From Scatosoma sp045650185 (GTDB taxonomy: Bacteria > Bacillota > Clostridia > Christensenellales > Borkfalkiaceae), in the NCBI GenBank assembly GCA_045650185.1, contig JAZRQY010000022.1, forward strand, positions 20,179 through 84,178: a stretch of 64,000 nt of DNA, in the 5' to 3' direction. Every line of letters begins with the position of its first letter. The stretch's first letter is position 1. Positions 7,857 to 15,998 of the stretch are shown piece by piece. The notes beneath the pieces are model-generated. The model had not been told where the DNA came from. It did no database searches and saw nothing but the letters and a program-made list of their open reading frames with translations. The position numbers were made by a program, and so were the translations under genes.

Positions 7857-8033
7857 TTAGTTTCTGCTTCTCTTTCTGGCAGCTTCGGACTTCTTCTTTT
7901 TTCTTACGGAAGGCTTTTCATAGAATTCCTTCTTTCTAAGATCGCCGATGATACCGTCGCGGGAGCACTTTCTCTTAAAACGACGCAATGCGCTTTCAAC
8001 ATTCTCGTTTTCACCAACTTTCACCGTGGACAT
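7857..8033 (-). CDS. rpsU: 30S ribosomal protein S21
   Basis: 58 residues starting MSTVKVGENENVESALRRFK and ending SEAARKRSRN. This is the full S21 pattern: an N-terminal strand, the conserved RRFKRKC segment, then a basic tail (EKPSVRKKKK). S21 is a small-subunit protein that helps initiation by aiding base pairing with the Shine-Dalgarno helix. The start has a strong AAGGAGGGT ribosome binding site, the promoter is at 8080-8108 and a terminator follows at once, so it is a single-gene unit. S21 is typical of Clostridia and Bacilli as well as proteobacteria. Confidence 0.97.
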   Translation of the reverse strand: MSTVKVGENENVESALRRFKRKCSRDGIIGDLRKKEFYEKPSVRKKKKSEAARKRSRN

Positions 8034-8079
8034 AGCTTTTCAACCCTCCTTCGCCTACTGCACTTATTTCAACATTGTT

Positions 8080-8108
8080 ATTATACCCGTTTCAGGAAAG
8101 GCTGTCAA
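8080..8108 (-). promoter_or_regulatory. Promoter of rpsU
   Basis: Minus strand TTGACA (8108-8103), 17 bases, TATAAT (8085-8080). This is a full consensus sigma-A promoter, fitting a highly expressed ribosomal protein. Confidence 0.85.
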
Positions 8109-8189
8109 GTTTTTTTAAGGCATTTTTTGGCATTTTACAAGAAAAGTTTTTCTTCGACAAAACCCGTCAGGATTGCCCTTCAAACGAAG

Positions 8190-8846
8190 TTAGGATACCC
8201 GTTCGAAATCGCTGGCAGGGTGCTTACACCAAGGACAAATGAAGTCGTCGGGCAACGGCCCTTCGTGTACGTAGCCGCATACCTTGCACACCCATTTCTC
8301 CTGCGCAGGCTCTGCCGATTTGTCCGCTTTGCCCTCTGCGCTTGCCGCCTTGGGGGCAGGTTTTGTCTGCGGTTTGACCTCCGTTAAGTACTGCTCGTAG
8401 GAAAGGCTCTTGTGGCCGGAGAGGGTTTTCGCCTCTACCACTTCCCCGACGAACAGAGTATGCGTGCCGTAATCGTGCGCGCCTACCACCTTGCAGGACA
8501 GATACGCGTTGGCGTTTTCATAGATGTAATACAGGCCGTTCTCGCTGCGAGGATAAACCCTGCCTGCAAACTTATCGACGTCCTTACCCGAGGAAAAGCC
8601 AAAATGCTTAAACAGCGCAAAGGGGGTATCTCTTTGCAGAATGGAAACGTTGAATTCCCCCGTGCGTGCAATCATACCTTCGGTATAGTTGCTCTTATTG
8701 ACAAACACCACCACTCTTGTGGGGTCGCTGGTGAGCATCTGCACCGTATTTACGATACAGCCGTTGTCCTTTTCTCCCTCTTTCGCCGTCAACACGAACA
8801 GCCCATATGTAATTGCATACAGCGCTTTTTTATCCATAACACCCAT
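8190..8846 (-). CDS. hrb: Flavin reductase-rubredoxin fusion (high-molecular-weight rubredoxin)
   Basis: 218 residues in two parts. Residues ~1-155 are an FMN-binding flavin reductase-like split barrel (KALYAITYGLFVLTAKEG, VNTVQMLTSDPTRVVVFVNK). A Lys/Ala/Pro-rich hinge (~156-175) leads to a C-terminal rubredoxin with WVCKVCGYVHEGPL and FICPWCKHPASDF, whose four cysteines bind one iron. In acetogens and other anaerobes such Hrb proteins pass electrons from NAD(P)H to rubredoxin acceptors, including flavodiiron oxygen reductases and rubrerythrin. It lies just downstream of a superoxide reductase gene, so an oxygen-defence electron donor is the likely role. The start at 8846 has AAGGAC upstream. 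Confidence 0.92.
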   Translation of the reverse strand: MGVMDKKALYAITYGLFVLTAKEGEKDNGCIVNTVQMLTSDPTRVVVFVNKSNYTEGMIARTGEFNVSILQRDTPFALFKHFGFSSGKDVDKFAGRVYPRSENGLYYIYENANAYLSCKVVGAHDYGTHTLFVGEVVEAKTLSGHKSLSYEQYLTEVKPQTKPAPKAASAEGKADKSAEPAQEKWVCKVCGYVHEGPLPDDFICPWCKHPASDFERVS

Positions 8847-8873
8847 TGTTCTATCCGTCCTTATATGTATTGT

Positions 8874-8895
8874 AAGGGCGAGTTTCCTCGCCCTT
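8874..8895. other. Hairpin between the superoxide reductase and Hrb genes
   Basis: AAGGGCGAG and CTCGCCCTT pair around TTTC. The U-tract is on the plus-strand side, where no gene ends. In the direction of the flanking genes it is a plain hairpin and may set relative expression of the two. Confidence 0.5.
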
Positions 8896-8922
8896 TATTT
8901 TTTATCTCTCAGTCGATAAGCC

Positions 8923-9273
8923 TTACGCTTTCCACAAGCCGTGCAGATTGCAGTACGCATACACGCCCAAAACCTCGTCGCCTGCCTTCAAGCCAAACGC
9001 TACCTCAGGGGTATCCGTCGGCGCAAAGTATTTCACCTGATAACCGTCCTTCGTTTCCACCGCTACCCATTCGATATAGTGCGCCTCGGTTGCAGGATGC
9101 ATTACGCTACCTACGGAAACACGCAATCTACCGCATTTCTTTTCCACTACGGGTACGTGCTTTTCCACCGCCGCATCCGTCGAGCAGGGAATCAGCTCCT
9201 TCCAGCCCTCTAAGGCAAGCTCTTCCTTGGAAATAATCACTTTTTTACAGTTTTCACATTGATAAAATTTCAT
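8923..9273 (-). CDS. Superoxide reductase (desulfoferrodoxin family)
   Basis: 116 residues. The SOR domain shows the iron ligands of the family: EKHVPV (~residues 38-43), HPATEAHYIEWV (~60-70) and the C-terminal CNLHGLW (Cys and His). This centre reduces superoxide to peroxide without making oxygen, the usual defence of strict anaerobes. The N-terminus keeps a single CENC pair (YQCENCKKVI) but lacks the CC pair needed for the extra desulforedoxin iron site of full desulfoferrodoxins. Center I is therefore probably absent or altered. It has its own promoter and a palindrome that looks like an operator (9291-9305). The Hrb gene downstream is a likely partner. Confidence 0.9.
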   Translation of the reverse strand: MKFYQCENCKKVIISKEELALEGWKELIPCSTDAAVEKHVPVVEKKCGRLRVSVGSVMHPATEAHYIEWVAVETKDGYQVKYFAPTDTPEVAFGLKAGDEVLGVYAYCNLHGLWKA

Positions 9274-9290
9274 AATTTTCTTCTCCTTAT

Positions 9291-9305
9291 TAAGACTTGG
9301 TCTTA
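9291..9305. promoter_or_regulatory. Palindromic operator candidate at the superoxide reductase promoter
   Basis: TAAGAC-TTG-GTCTTA, a perfect 6-bp inverted repeat just downstream of the -10 box and around the expected start of transcription. A repressor bound here would block initiation. The regulator is not identifiable. Confidence 0.55.
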
Positions 9306-9310
9306 TTTAT

Positions 9311-9339
9311 AATGTACCATAAGAAATAGCCTTTGTCAA
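9311..9339 (-). promoter_or_regulatory. Promoter of the superoxide reductase gene
   Basis: Minus strand TTGACA (9339-9334), 17 bases, TACATT (9316-9311). Confidence 0.65.
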
Positions 9340-9410
9340 TAGTTTTCTCAAAAATTATTCGATTTTATGCAGATTTTTTGTAAATTTTTCCAGATTGAAG
9401 TGGTTTTTTC

Positions 9411-9935
9411 TTACAAATAATGCACCCAGCCTTCCTTGCGAGGCTTTGCCTCAGGCAAAGGTCCGTCCGCATAGCCTAAAAGACAATGCCCGATGCCTTC
9501 CCACTCGCCTTCTATCCCTAAGGATTTTAAGAGGTTTTTGCCGTATTCGCTGGCAAATTCCTCTTTGGCGCGGTGAATCCAACAACTACCTAAGCCCAGC
9601 GCATGCGCCGCGTTCATCATATTTCCCATGACGAGGCTACCATCGTAGAGGTAAGTACTCGCCGTAGGGTCCGCCAGCACCACCAAAATGACGGGCGCGC
9701 CGTAGAAGGGGTCAAAACCCTCGTCCATGCCCATAATCGTTGCATTGAGCTTGCGAAGTTCGTCGCGCACCTTCGGGTCGGTAATCGCCAAGATTTTCAC
9801 AGGCTGACGGTTTCTGCCCGTAGGGGCGTAGGTACCTGCTTTAATAACGAGGTCGATAAGCTCCTTTTCCACAGGCTTTGCAAGATATTTTTTACAACTT
9901 CTTCTCTCTATAATATTCCTTACAGTTTCGTTCAT
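9411..9935 (-). CDS. Nitroreductase family protein
   Basis: 174 residues, short but complete for the family. The FMN-binding start IIERRSCKKYLAKPVEKELI, the middle TYAPTGRNRQPVKILAI and the GLGSCWIHRAKEEF segment are standard nitroreductase features. These homodimeric flavoproteins use NAD(P)H to reduce nitro compounds, quinones or similar acceptors in the cytoplasm; the true substrate is unknown. A ribosome binding site (AAAAGGAGAGGGACT) precedes the ATG. A -10-like TACAAT lies about 22 bases before the ATG, but no clear -35 is seen. It sits beside the superoxide reductase and Hrb genes, forming a small redox group. Confidence 0.88.
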   Translation of the reverse strand: MNETVRNIIERRSCKKYLAKPVEKELIDLVIKAGTYAPTGRNRQPVKILAITDPKVRDELRKLNATIMGMDEGFDPFYGAPVILVVLADPTASTYLYDGSLVMGNMMNAAHALGLGSCWIHRAKEEFASEYGKNLLKSLGIEGEWEGIGHCLLGYADGPLPEAKPRKEGWVHYL

Positions 9936-10003
9936 AGTCCCTCTCCTTTTCCCTATTGTAGCACCGATCTGCTTTTTTGCTGTTTTTTCGCTATTTTTTA
10001 AGG

Positions 10004-10810
10004 TTATTCTGCTACCCTTCTAGACATCTTAATCTTCTGCGAAATAAGCGAGGGCAGATAGAAACATGCAGGCACGATGATATACAGAGCGTAAATAATC
10101 AGGGTGATCCAAATCTTCTCCATATCCCCAAAGAGGGCAGGCAAGAAAGCGCTTGTTCCACGGAAGAACATATAGTCCGCGCCCACGGTGTAGTTGACGA
10201 TGTTGGCAGGGATAGACAAAATCAACGTCGGCACGCAAGGCAGGAGCACGTCCCAAACGCTCTTCACGCGAGTATAACGGTGATACCCCGAAAGGAGCAT
10301 CGTAAGGCAAGTAAACAGCATCACCGCGTGATACAGCATCGAATGCATTGCCGAGAAGGAAAGAATCGAGTAGCGATACAAAACGGTCATCGGGTAGAAG
10401 AAGTTTACCGAACCGCCCAACAAACCCAGCGTACAAACGTAGCCGCAAGCCGCCTGCTTTACTTTACCTTTACCCCAGATTGCAAACGGCATCGCATACA
10501 TAAAGATACTGCAAGGATAGAGGGGCAAAATCCCCGTCACCTCCAAACGCACCTCGTTGCCCGTCGTGCTTTCCCAAGTGATTTTCACCACTTCCAGCAC
10601 CGTCATCGTCGCCCAAAGGATAATGAACAAGGGCTTAATCATCTTCTCCTTCTTATGCACGAGAATTGCGCCCACGATTACCATCGCTAACAAAATCCCT
10701 GCAACGATAAAATGCAAGGGAGTAAACATCGTCCCCGGCAACTGCTCTGCCGGCGCAAGCTTGTCCTTATGCGTGAAAAAATTTCTCAATAAGTATCCTA
10801 AATCCTTCAT
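10004..10810 (-). CDS. YwaF-like integral membrane protein (TIGR02206-type), copy 2
   Basis: 268 residues with about six membrane helices (e.g. FIVAGILLAMVIVGAILVHK; VLLPCVPTLILSIPANIVNY). Features of the YwaF/TMEM164-like family are the ILPLYPCSIFMYAMPFAI strand, the HSMLYHAVMLFTCLTML helix and the DYMFFRGTSAFLPAL loop with Cys/His residues near the membrane face. No reaction is established for bacterial members. The ATG overlaps the stop of the preceding paralogue (ATGA at 10807-10810), so the two are translationally coupled. It differs considerably in sequence from its neighbour, pointing to an old duplication. Confidence 0.75.
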   Translation of the reverse strand: MKDLGYLLRNFFTHKDKLAPAEQLPGTMFTPLHFIVAGILLAMVIVGAILVHKKEKMIKPLFIILWATMTVLEVVKITWESTTGNEVRLEVTGILPLYPCSIFMYAMPFAIWGKGKVKQAACGYVCTLGLLGGSVNFFYPMTVLYRYSILSFSAMHSMLYHAVMLFTCLTMLLSGYHRYTRVKSVWDVLLPCVPTLILSIPANIVNYTVGADYMFFRGTSAFLPALFGDMEKIWITLIIYALYIIVPACFYLPSLISQKIKMSRRVAE

Positions 10811-11556
10811 ACCTTTGCTCCTTTTGCAAAAAGCTTATATAATCCAAAGTTTGCCCAAAACATCCCCGATGCCTGCGCGAGGACGACCACTAATATATAC
10901 AGCGGATGCGAATATATCAACAAATCGCCAAGCAGAGGAAGCTTAAACGCATCGTGCAGGAACATACAGTTACTGCCCACCCATTCATTGATAAAATACC
11001 CAAAGACACACGCCGTCAGAATAAACGCCCCATACAAGATTGCATCCTTCGCCCGAGGCACGTAAAACTTCTTGGTTAAGACCAACAATCCTACGAACGC
11101 CATCACCGCGTGATAGAAAAGGCTGTGCAAGCTTGAAGGGTGCCACGCAGGATACAGCGCAAGCGAGGTGGACGGGTACAGCGTGAACAGACACGCCGCC
11201 AATATTCCACCCATCGTTATATACGCATAGCCCATGCGTGAGAGCCACTCTACTCTACTGCGACACATCCAACTTGCATAGAGAAACAGACTGCAATAAT
11301 ACAACGGCACCCAAGTATCCGCCTCCCAGCCTTTTACCACTCGCAAGGTGATTTTTACCGCCTCTGCTACGCTGACGGCAACCGCAATCCAAAACAGCAG
11401 TTTTTTCATCTGTTTTTCCGTTATACCACGGCATAGATACAGACCTGCCCCCACTAAAAGGATAAAAATCCCGATAAAGAGGAAATGCTCCCAGGAGAAG
11501 ATTCCTGGGATTTGGCTTTCCTTATAATTGTCGTAAAAAAAGCGTATTACCAACAT
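10807..11556 (-). CDS. YwaF-like integral membrane protein (TIGR02206-type), copy 1
   Basis: 249 residues, about six membrane helices, the same family as the gene it overlaps downstream. Shared landmarks are WVPLYYCSLFLYASWMC, HSLFYHAVMAFVGLLVL and the SNCMFLHDAFKLPLLGDL loop. The biochemical function is unknown. It starts 44 bases after trkH on the same strand with no terminator seen between, so it may be co-transcribed with the Trk genes. Two paralogues in tandem may form a heterodimer; this is inference. Confidence 0.75.
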   Translation of the reverse strand: MLVIRFFYDNYKESQIPGIFSWEHFLFIGIFILLVGAGLYLCRGITEKQMKKLLFWIAVAVSVAEAVKITLRVVKGWEADTWVPLYYCSLFLYASWMCRSRVEWLSRMGYAYITMGGILAACLFTLYPSTSLALYPAWHPSSLHSLFYHAVMAFVGLLVLTKKFYVPRAKDAILYGAFILTACVFGYFINEWVGSNCMFLHDAFKLPLLGDLLIYSHPLYILVVVLAQASGMFWANFGLYKLFAKGAKV

Positions 11557-11600
11557 ACCGAATACCTACAAGCTTGTCCTATCTTTCTCTTACAACCGTC

Positions 11601-13070
11601 TTATCGACGCCAGGTCGCAGGAGTAAATAAAACCAGCATCGGGAACAGCTCTAACCTGCCCGCCAACATATCGAACATGTACACGATTTTAGAAACGTCG
11701 GTAAAGTCCGCAAAGTTGCCCATCGGCCCAACCACTTCGCCTACGCCAGGCCCGATATTGTTCATCGTCGAGGCGACCGAGGTAAACACCGTCGTGAAAT
11801 CCCCTTGTACCAAGGGATCAAAGGATATGAGCAACGCAGACGCCGCGAAAATGAGAATGAACGCCACGAGATATGCATTGACCGAACGCACCACTTCGTG
11901 TTCGACCATCCGTCCGTCCATCACGATTTTTTTCACCTGCTTGGGGTGAAGCAATCTACCCACCTCGTGCGCGCCGCCTTTGGAGAGAATTATCCAGCGG
12001 CTACATTTCATGCCACCGCCCGTACTGCCTGCACACGCGCCGATGAACATCAAAATCACCAAAATTCCGATAGAGAACTGCGGCCAGAGGCTGTAATCGA
12101 CCTCAATCCCAAAACCCGTAGTAGAAACGATGGATGCAACGTAGAACGCCGACTGCCGCAAGGTGTCCGCAAAACTGCCCTTCCCTTCAAAGCTACCCAT
12201 AAAATGTACGTTGAGGGAAATCGCCGTAATCGCCGCAAAGACGATGAGGATAAAAGTACGCACTTCTTCCGTCAACGCCTCCTTTGGCTTGCCGCAGAGC
12301 AACAGATAGTACGAGGCAAAGTTGATAGAGAATAACAGCATAAAAACCGTAACCACGATTTGGATATACGGTCCGTATGCGATACCGTTGGAGGTGTAGG
12401 AAAAACCACCCGTACCCGCGGTAGCAAATGCGGTGTTAAGCGCCCCAAAGACCCCCATACCGCCGCAAAGCAGCATGATAAATTCTACCGCCGTCAGCAC
12501 CGTGTAAATCGCATACAGGATAAACGCCGTTTGGCGTACTTTGGGTACGAGCTTGGACACGACAGGGCCGGGGCTTTCCGCCTTCATCATATGCATATTC
12601 TGCGCGCCCGAAAGGGGAAGGAATGCCATCACGAACACCAGCACCCCCATACCGCCTACCCAATGGGTAAAACTGCGCCATATGAGCAGCGACTTTGCCA
12701 TGCCGTCGATTTGTTCGCCCGTAAAGATGCTTGCGCCCGTCGTCGTAAAGCCGGAAACCGTTTCAAACAGAGCGTCGATAAAGCTATCCGCTACCCCCGT
12801 CAAAAGAAGGGGCAATGCGCCGAATAAACTCATCACAATCCACGAGAGAGCAACGATAACAAACCCTTCCTTGGCGTACATATTCTTATTTTTAGTCTTC
12901 GGAAGCACGCATAAACCGCCCAAACCACCGCAAATCCCAATGCAGATGAGGAAGATAAACAGCTCGTTCCACTCCCCATAGCAGACGGCGGTGATGGTAG
13001 GCACGAGGAAAAAGATGGCTTCGAATACAAGCAACGCGCCTAACGTTTTGCGTATAATAGAAAAATTCAT
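11601..13070 (-). CDS. trkH: Trk/Ktr-type potassium uptake channel subunit
   Basis: 489 residues, normal length. It has the four-fold membrane-pore-membrane arrangement, with selectivity-filter-like stretches SGFTTTGASIF, ATAGTGGFSY, VSTTGFGIEVD and ASTMNNIGPGVG, plus the GGMGVLVFVMAFLPLSGA motif. It forms the K+-conducting path in the membrane and is gated by the cytoplasmic TrkA ring. trkA lies upstream at 13275-14630, with a tiny lipoprotein gene between them. AGAAGGT serves as ribosome binding site. Confidence 0.95.
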   Translation of the reverse strand: MNFSIIRKTLGALLVFEAIFFLVPTITAVCYGEWNELFIFLICIGICGGLGGLCVLPKTKNKNMYAKEGFVIVALSWIVMSLFGALPLLLTGVADSFIDALFETVSGFTTTGASIFTGEQIDGMAKSLLIWRSFTHWVGGMGVLVFVMAFLPLSGAQNMHMMKAESPGPVVSKLVPKVRQTAFILYAIYTVLTAVEFIMLLCGGMGVFGALNTAFATAGTGGFSYTSNGIAYGPYIQIVVTVFMLLFSINFASYYLLLCGKPKEALTEEVRTFILIVFAAITAISLNVHFMGSFEGKGSFADTLRQSAFYVASIVSTTGFGIEVDYSLWPQFSIGILVILMFIGACAGSTGGGMKCSRWIILSKGGAHEVGRLLHPKQVKKIVMDGRMVEHEVVRSVNAYLVAFILIFAASALLISFDPLVQGDFTTVFTSVASTMNNIGPGVGEVVGPMGNFADFTDVSKIVYMFDMLAGRLELFPMLVLFTPATWRR

Positions 13071-13094
13071 ATAGGTTTTACCTTCTACAGCGTA

Positions 13095-13235
13095 TTAAAA
13101 GGGTTGATCCGGCAACTGTATTTCACTGCCCGAATTAGAGGAGGCAGAGGAGGAAGTACTCGGCTTTTCCGACGTATCGCAACCAGCCAAGCCAACCACT
13201 AGCATTATCATAATAAACAATAAAAATTTCTTCAT
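13095..13235 (-). CDS. Small putative lipoprotein between trkA and trkH
   Basis: 46 residues: a hydrophobic signal (MKKFLLFIMIMLVVGLAGC) ending in a good lipobox with Cys19, then a short Ser-rich tail ending LPDQPF. After processing only about 28 residues would remain, held to the outer face of the membrane by the lipid. It lies 24 bases upstream of trkH and 39 bases after trkA, in the same direction. Not recognised; an accessory of the Trk system is possible from position alone. No strong AGGAGG is visible before the ATG (TTAAAGAAAAAAT), so translation may be modest. Confidence 0.65.
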   Translation of the reverse strand: MKKFLLFIMIMLVVGLAGCDTSEKPSTSSSASSNSGSEIQLPDQPF

Positions 13236-13274
13236 ATTTTTTCTTTAACGTATAAGTTTATAACTATTTAATAG

Positions 13275-14630
13275 TTATACCAGCGCATCTTCGATATCGA
13301 ACAGAGCAACGTCCTTCGTGACCAAAATTACAGAATCGCCTGCCAAGATACAGTCGTTGCCTCGAGGCAAAATCACCTTATTATTCCTCACGATCGACGC
13401 CACCAAAACGCCCTGTTTCCAATCCAGCTCGCTAATCGGTTTCCCGACCACGACAGAGCCTTCTTTCACGATAAATTCCGCGGCCTCTACTTGATCTTGC
13501 ACGACGTTGTAGAAGTTTTGCATATTACTGCCATGGGCATTTTTCGCAGAGCGAACATACCGCAAAATAATGTCCGCCGTCAAGTTCTTCGGGCAAACCA
13601 CGGTGTCCAAATCCAGCTTCGCCACGACGCCGTCGTAGTCGATGCGGTTGATTTTCGTCACCAGCTTCTTTACCCCCCATTCCTTGGCAAACAGCGAAAG
13701 CAGAATATTTTCCTCGTCCAAGTCTGCGAGCGCCACAAAGGCATCCGTCGTTTCAATCCCCTGCTCCTTTAACAGCGTATAGTCGCTGGGGTTGGCGTTG
13801 ATAACGGTGATTTTCGTATAGTCAGATGCAAGCGCCTCGCAAAGATCGTAGTTCTTTTCCACCACTTTCACGGAAATCCCGTCGCGCGATAACATATCGC
13901 AAAGATAGCGTGTAATTACCCCACCGCCGACGATCATCGCATCCTTTACGCTACGGCCTTTACGGCGAATCTTCGCCAAGAAATCAGAGGCGTCCTTAGG
14001 CGTGGACACAAAGGTGAGTACGTCCTTTTCCTCAAACACGGTATCGCCGTGCACTATATACGCCTCGTCCCCTCGTTCAATAGCGGCAAACTGCACGTTC
14101 GCGCGGAGCTTTGGCATAATCTCACGCACCGATTGCCCGATGAGCAAATTCCCTGCGCCAAGACGGATGGAAATCAGCTCCACCCTGCCCTGACCAAACG
14201 GCTCGATACGGGTTGCGGAAGGGAATCTAAGCACGCGCGCAATCTCTTTCGCCGCCTCGTATTCAGGGTTGATAACGGCGGCAAGGTCCAGCCTCTGTTG
14301 CAGATATTCCGCTTCCTTACTATACGCAGGCTGTTTGATGCGCGCCACCGTTTTACAGTCGCCCTCTTTTTTTGCAATCATACAGCAGAGCAGGTTCAGC
14401 TCGTCCGAGCTAGTAACCGCAATCAACAAGTCCGCATCCCCGATGCCTGCCTCTTGAAGGACAGAGAAAGTTGCGCCGTTGCCGACCACCCCCATCACGT
14501 CAAATTGCGCCGTAGTATCGGCAACCTTTTCCGCAGAAACGTCCACCACCACGACGTCGTTGTCATCCGCATTCAGTTTTTCCGCCAACGAGTATCCCAC
14601 TCGTCCACAACCGACGATGATAATTTTCAT
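13275..14630 (-). CDS. trkA: Trk system potassium transporter regulatory subunit TrkA
   Basis: 451 residues. Start 14630 is chosen for AAGGAG eight bases upstream; an earlier in-frame start at 14651 would precede that site. There are two RCK units. The first begins MKIIIVGCGRVGYSLAEKL with a full GxGxxG nucleotide motif. The second begins AMIVGGGVITRYLCDML. Each is followed by a TrkA-C-type ligand domain (AEFIVKEGSVVVGKPISEL near the end). TrkA binds NAD(H)/ATP-type nucleotides and gates TrkH. It is the first gene of the trkA-lipoprotein-trkH set and has its own promoter. Confidence 0.95.
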   Translation of the reverse strand: MKIIIVGCGRVGYSLAEKLNADDNDVVVVDVSAEKVADTTAQFDVMGVVGNGATFSVLQEAGIGDADLLIAVTSSDELNLLCCMIAKKEGDCKTVARIKQPAYSKEAEYLQQRLDLAAVINPEYEAAKEIARVLRFPSATRIEPFGQGRVELISIRLGAGNLLIGQSVREIMPKLRANVQFAAIERGDEAYIVHGDTVFEEKDVLTFVSTPKDASDFLAKIRRKGRSVKDAMIVGGGVITRYLCDMLSRDGISVKVVEKNYDLCEALASDYTKITVINANPSDYTLLKEQGIETTDAFVALADLDEENILLSLFAKEWGVKKLVTKINRIDYDGVVAKLDLDTVVCPKNLTADIILRYVRSAKNAHGSNMQNFYNVVQDQVEAAEFIVKEGSVVVGKPISELDWKQGVLVASIVRNNKVILPRGNDCILAGDSVILVTKDVALFDIEDALV

Positions 14631-14665
14631 ATCTTCTCCTTCTGAATTCAAGCTTAAGCTTTTTT

Positions 14666-14694
14666 ATTATGGCACAATTCTTGCCAAATGTCAA
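14666..14694 (-). promoter_or_regulatory. Promoter of trkA
   Basis: Minus strand TTGACA (14694-14689), 17 bases, CATAAT (14671-14666). Confidence 0.75.
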
Positions 14695-14720
14695 GGACTT
14701 TAAAATATTTGTAAAAAGTC

Positions 14721-14749
14721 TTGACTTTTTCACAAAAACTTTCTATAAT
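14721..14749 (+). promoter_or_regulatory. Promoter of the M20 peptidase gene
   Basis: TTGACT (14721-14726), 17 bases, TATAAT (14744-14749), 44 bases before the start codon. Confidence 0.8.
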
Positions 14750-14793
14750 AATGCCTAAGCTGACAAGACTTGAACTAAGGAGCTCTACGTACT

Positions 14794-15942
14794 ATGGAAT
14801 GTAAAGAATTGTTTTCTTGTATAGATTCTCTTTACGAGGAATATACGGCAAAATGGGTGGAAGTATGTAATATGGAAACCCCGACGATGAATAAGGAGCT
14901 CGTGGACAAGCTTGGCGATTATTTCATGAACCTTGCAAAGCAACAGGGCTGGGAAACCGAGGTCTTTGAAAACGTGACCGGCAACGTCGTTTGCCTGACC
15001 ATGAACGCAGATTCTAAAAACGCGCCCATCACTTTCTCCGCGCATATGGATACGGTACACCCTCTCGGCTCTTTTGGCGTTCCTGCCACCAAGATCGTGG
15101 GGGATAAAATTTACGGCCCGGGCGTAGTCGATTGTAAGGGCGGCGCGGTTGCCGCAATGCTTGCGATGGACGCCCTGCAAAGACGTGGATTTACGGATAG
15201 ACCCGTGCGCCTACTGTTGCAAAGCGACGAAGAGGCAGGCAGCCGTCCCATCAACAAGCCGAGCATTGAATACATATGCGAAAAATCAAAGGATTCGCAG
15301 GCGTTTTTTAACTTAGAGCCAAACATCGAAGGCTCTGCCTGCGTACAGCGCAAGGGCATCGTTACCTACACGATGAAGATTTGGGGCGTTGAGGCGCACT
15401 CCTCCCTCTGCGCGGTGAGCGGCGCCAGCGCGATTACCGAGGCGGCGCACAAGATTATCGAATTGGAAAAACTCAAGGACCACGGCGGTATCACTTGCAA
15501 CTGCGGTGTCATCTCTGGGGGAACGACGCACAACACCGTCCCCGGCTACTGCGAGGTTCGGGTGAACTTCCGCTTCACCTGCGCCAAGGAACAAGAGTCG
15601 ATTGCGCAGTACATGACAGAACTTGAAAAGACCGTCTACGTTCCCGGCTGTCGGACGGAAATTGAGGTATACGGCTCTCGCCCTGCTATGGAGCGAGTGG
15701 AAAGAAACCTCGAACTGCTCGATAGGGTGAACGAGATTTTTGAGGAAAACGGATTGTCGACCTTCAAACCGATTATGAAGCAAGGCGGCTCGGATGCGTC
15801 GCAGGTCACCTCGGCAGGCATCCCCTGCTTGGACGGATTCGGGGTACGCGGCGGCGGCGTGCACTCCCCTAACGAATTTGGCGTTTTAGAATCGCTGAGA
15901 GAGGCGGCAAAACGCTTAGCGGCAATTGCGTATTCTCTTTAA
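14794..15942 (+). CDS. M20 family metallopeptidase
   Basis: 382 residues. The zinc-site motifs of the M20 family are all present: SAHMDTVHP (His, Asp), GPGVVDCKGGAVAAMLAMDA (bridging Asp), SDEEAGS (general-base Glu and Glu ligand) and C-terminal GGGVHSPNEF (His ligand). The dimerisation domain lies between, with EAHSSLCAV. Enzymes of this group remove a terminal amino acid or an acyl group from peptides or acyl-amino acids in the cytoplasm (ArgE, DapE, CPG2-like); the substrate is not clear. The start has AAGGAG upstream. A lipoprotein peptidase gene follows 56 bases later without a visible terminator, so the pair may be co-expressed. Confidence 0.9.
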   Translation: MECKELFSCIDSLYEEYTAKWVEVCNMETPTMNKELVDKLGDYFMNLAKQQGWETEVFENVTGNVVCLTMNADSKNAPITFSAHMDTVHPLGSFGVPATKIVGDKIYGPGVVDCKGGAVAAMLAMDALQRRGFTDRPVRLLLQSDEEAGSRPINKPSIEYICEKSKDSQAFFNLEPNIEGSACVQRKGIVTYTMKIWGVEAHSSLCAVSGASAITEAAHKIIELEKLKDHGGITCNCGVISGGTTHNTVPGYCEVRVNFRFTCAKEQESIAQYMTELEKTVYVPGCRTEIEVYGSRPAMERVERNLELLDRVNEIFEENGLSTFKPIMKQGGSDASQVTSAGIPCLDGFGVRGGGVHSPNEFGVLESLREAAKRLAAIAYSL

Positions 15943-15998
15943 TCCAAGAAAGGTTCGCTTTAATTTTACAACAAATAAACAACCAAAGAAGGTTTTTT

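Noticed and set aside
8874..8895. Terminator between the superoxide reductase and Hrb genes
   Set aside because: In the direction of these genes the hairpin is not followed by a U-tract, so it was kept only as a hairpin.
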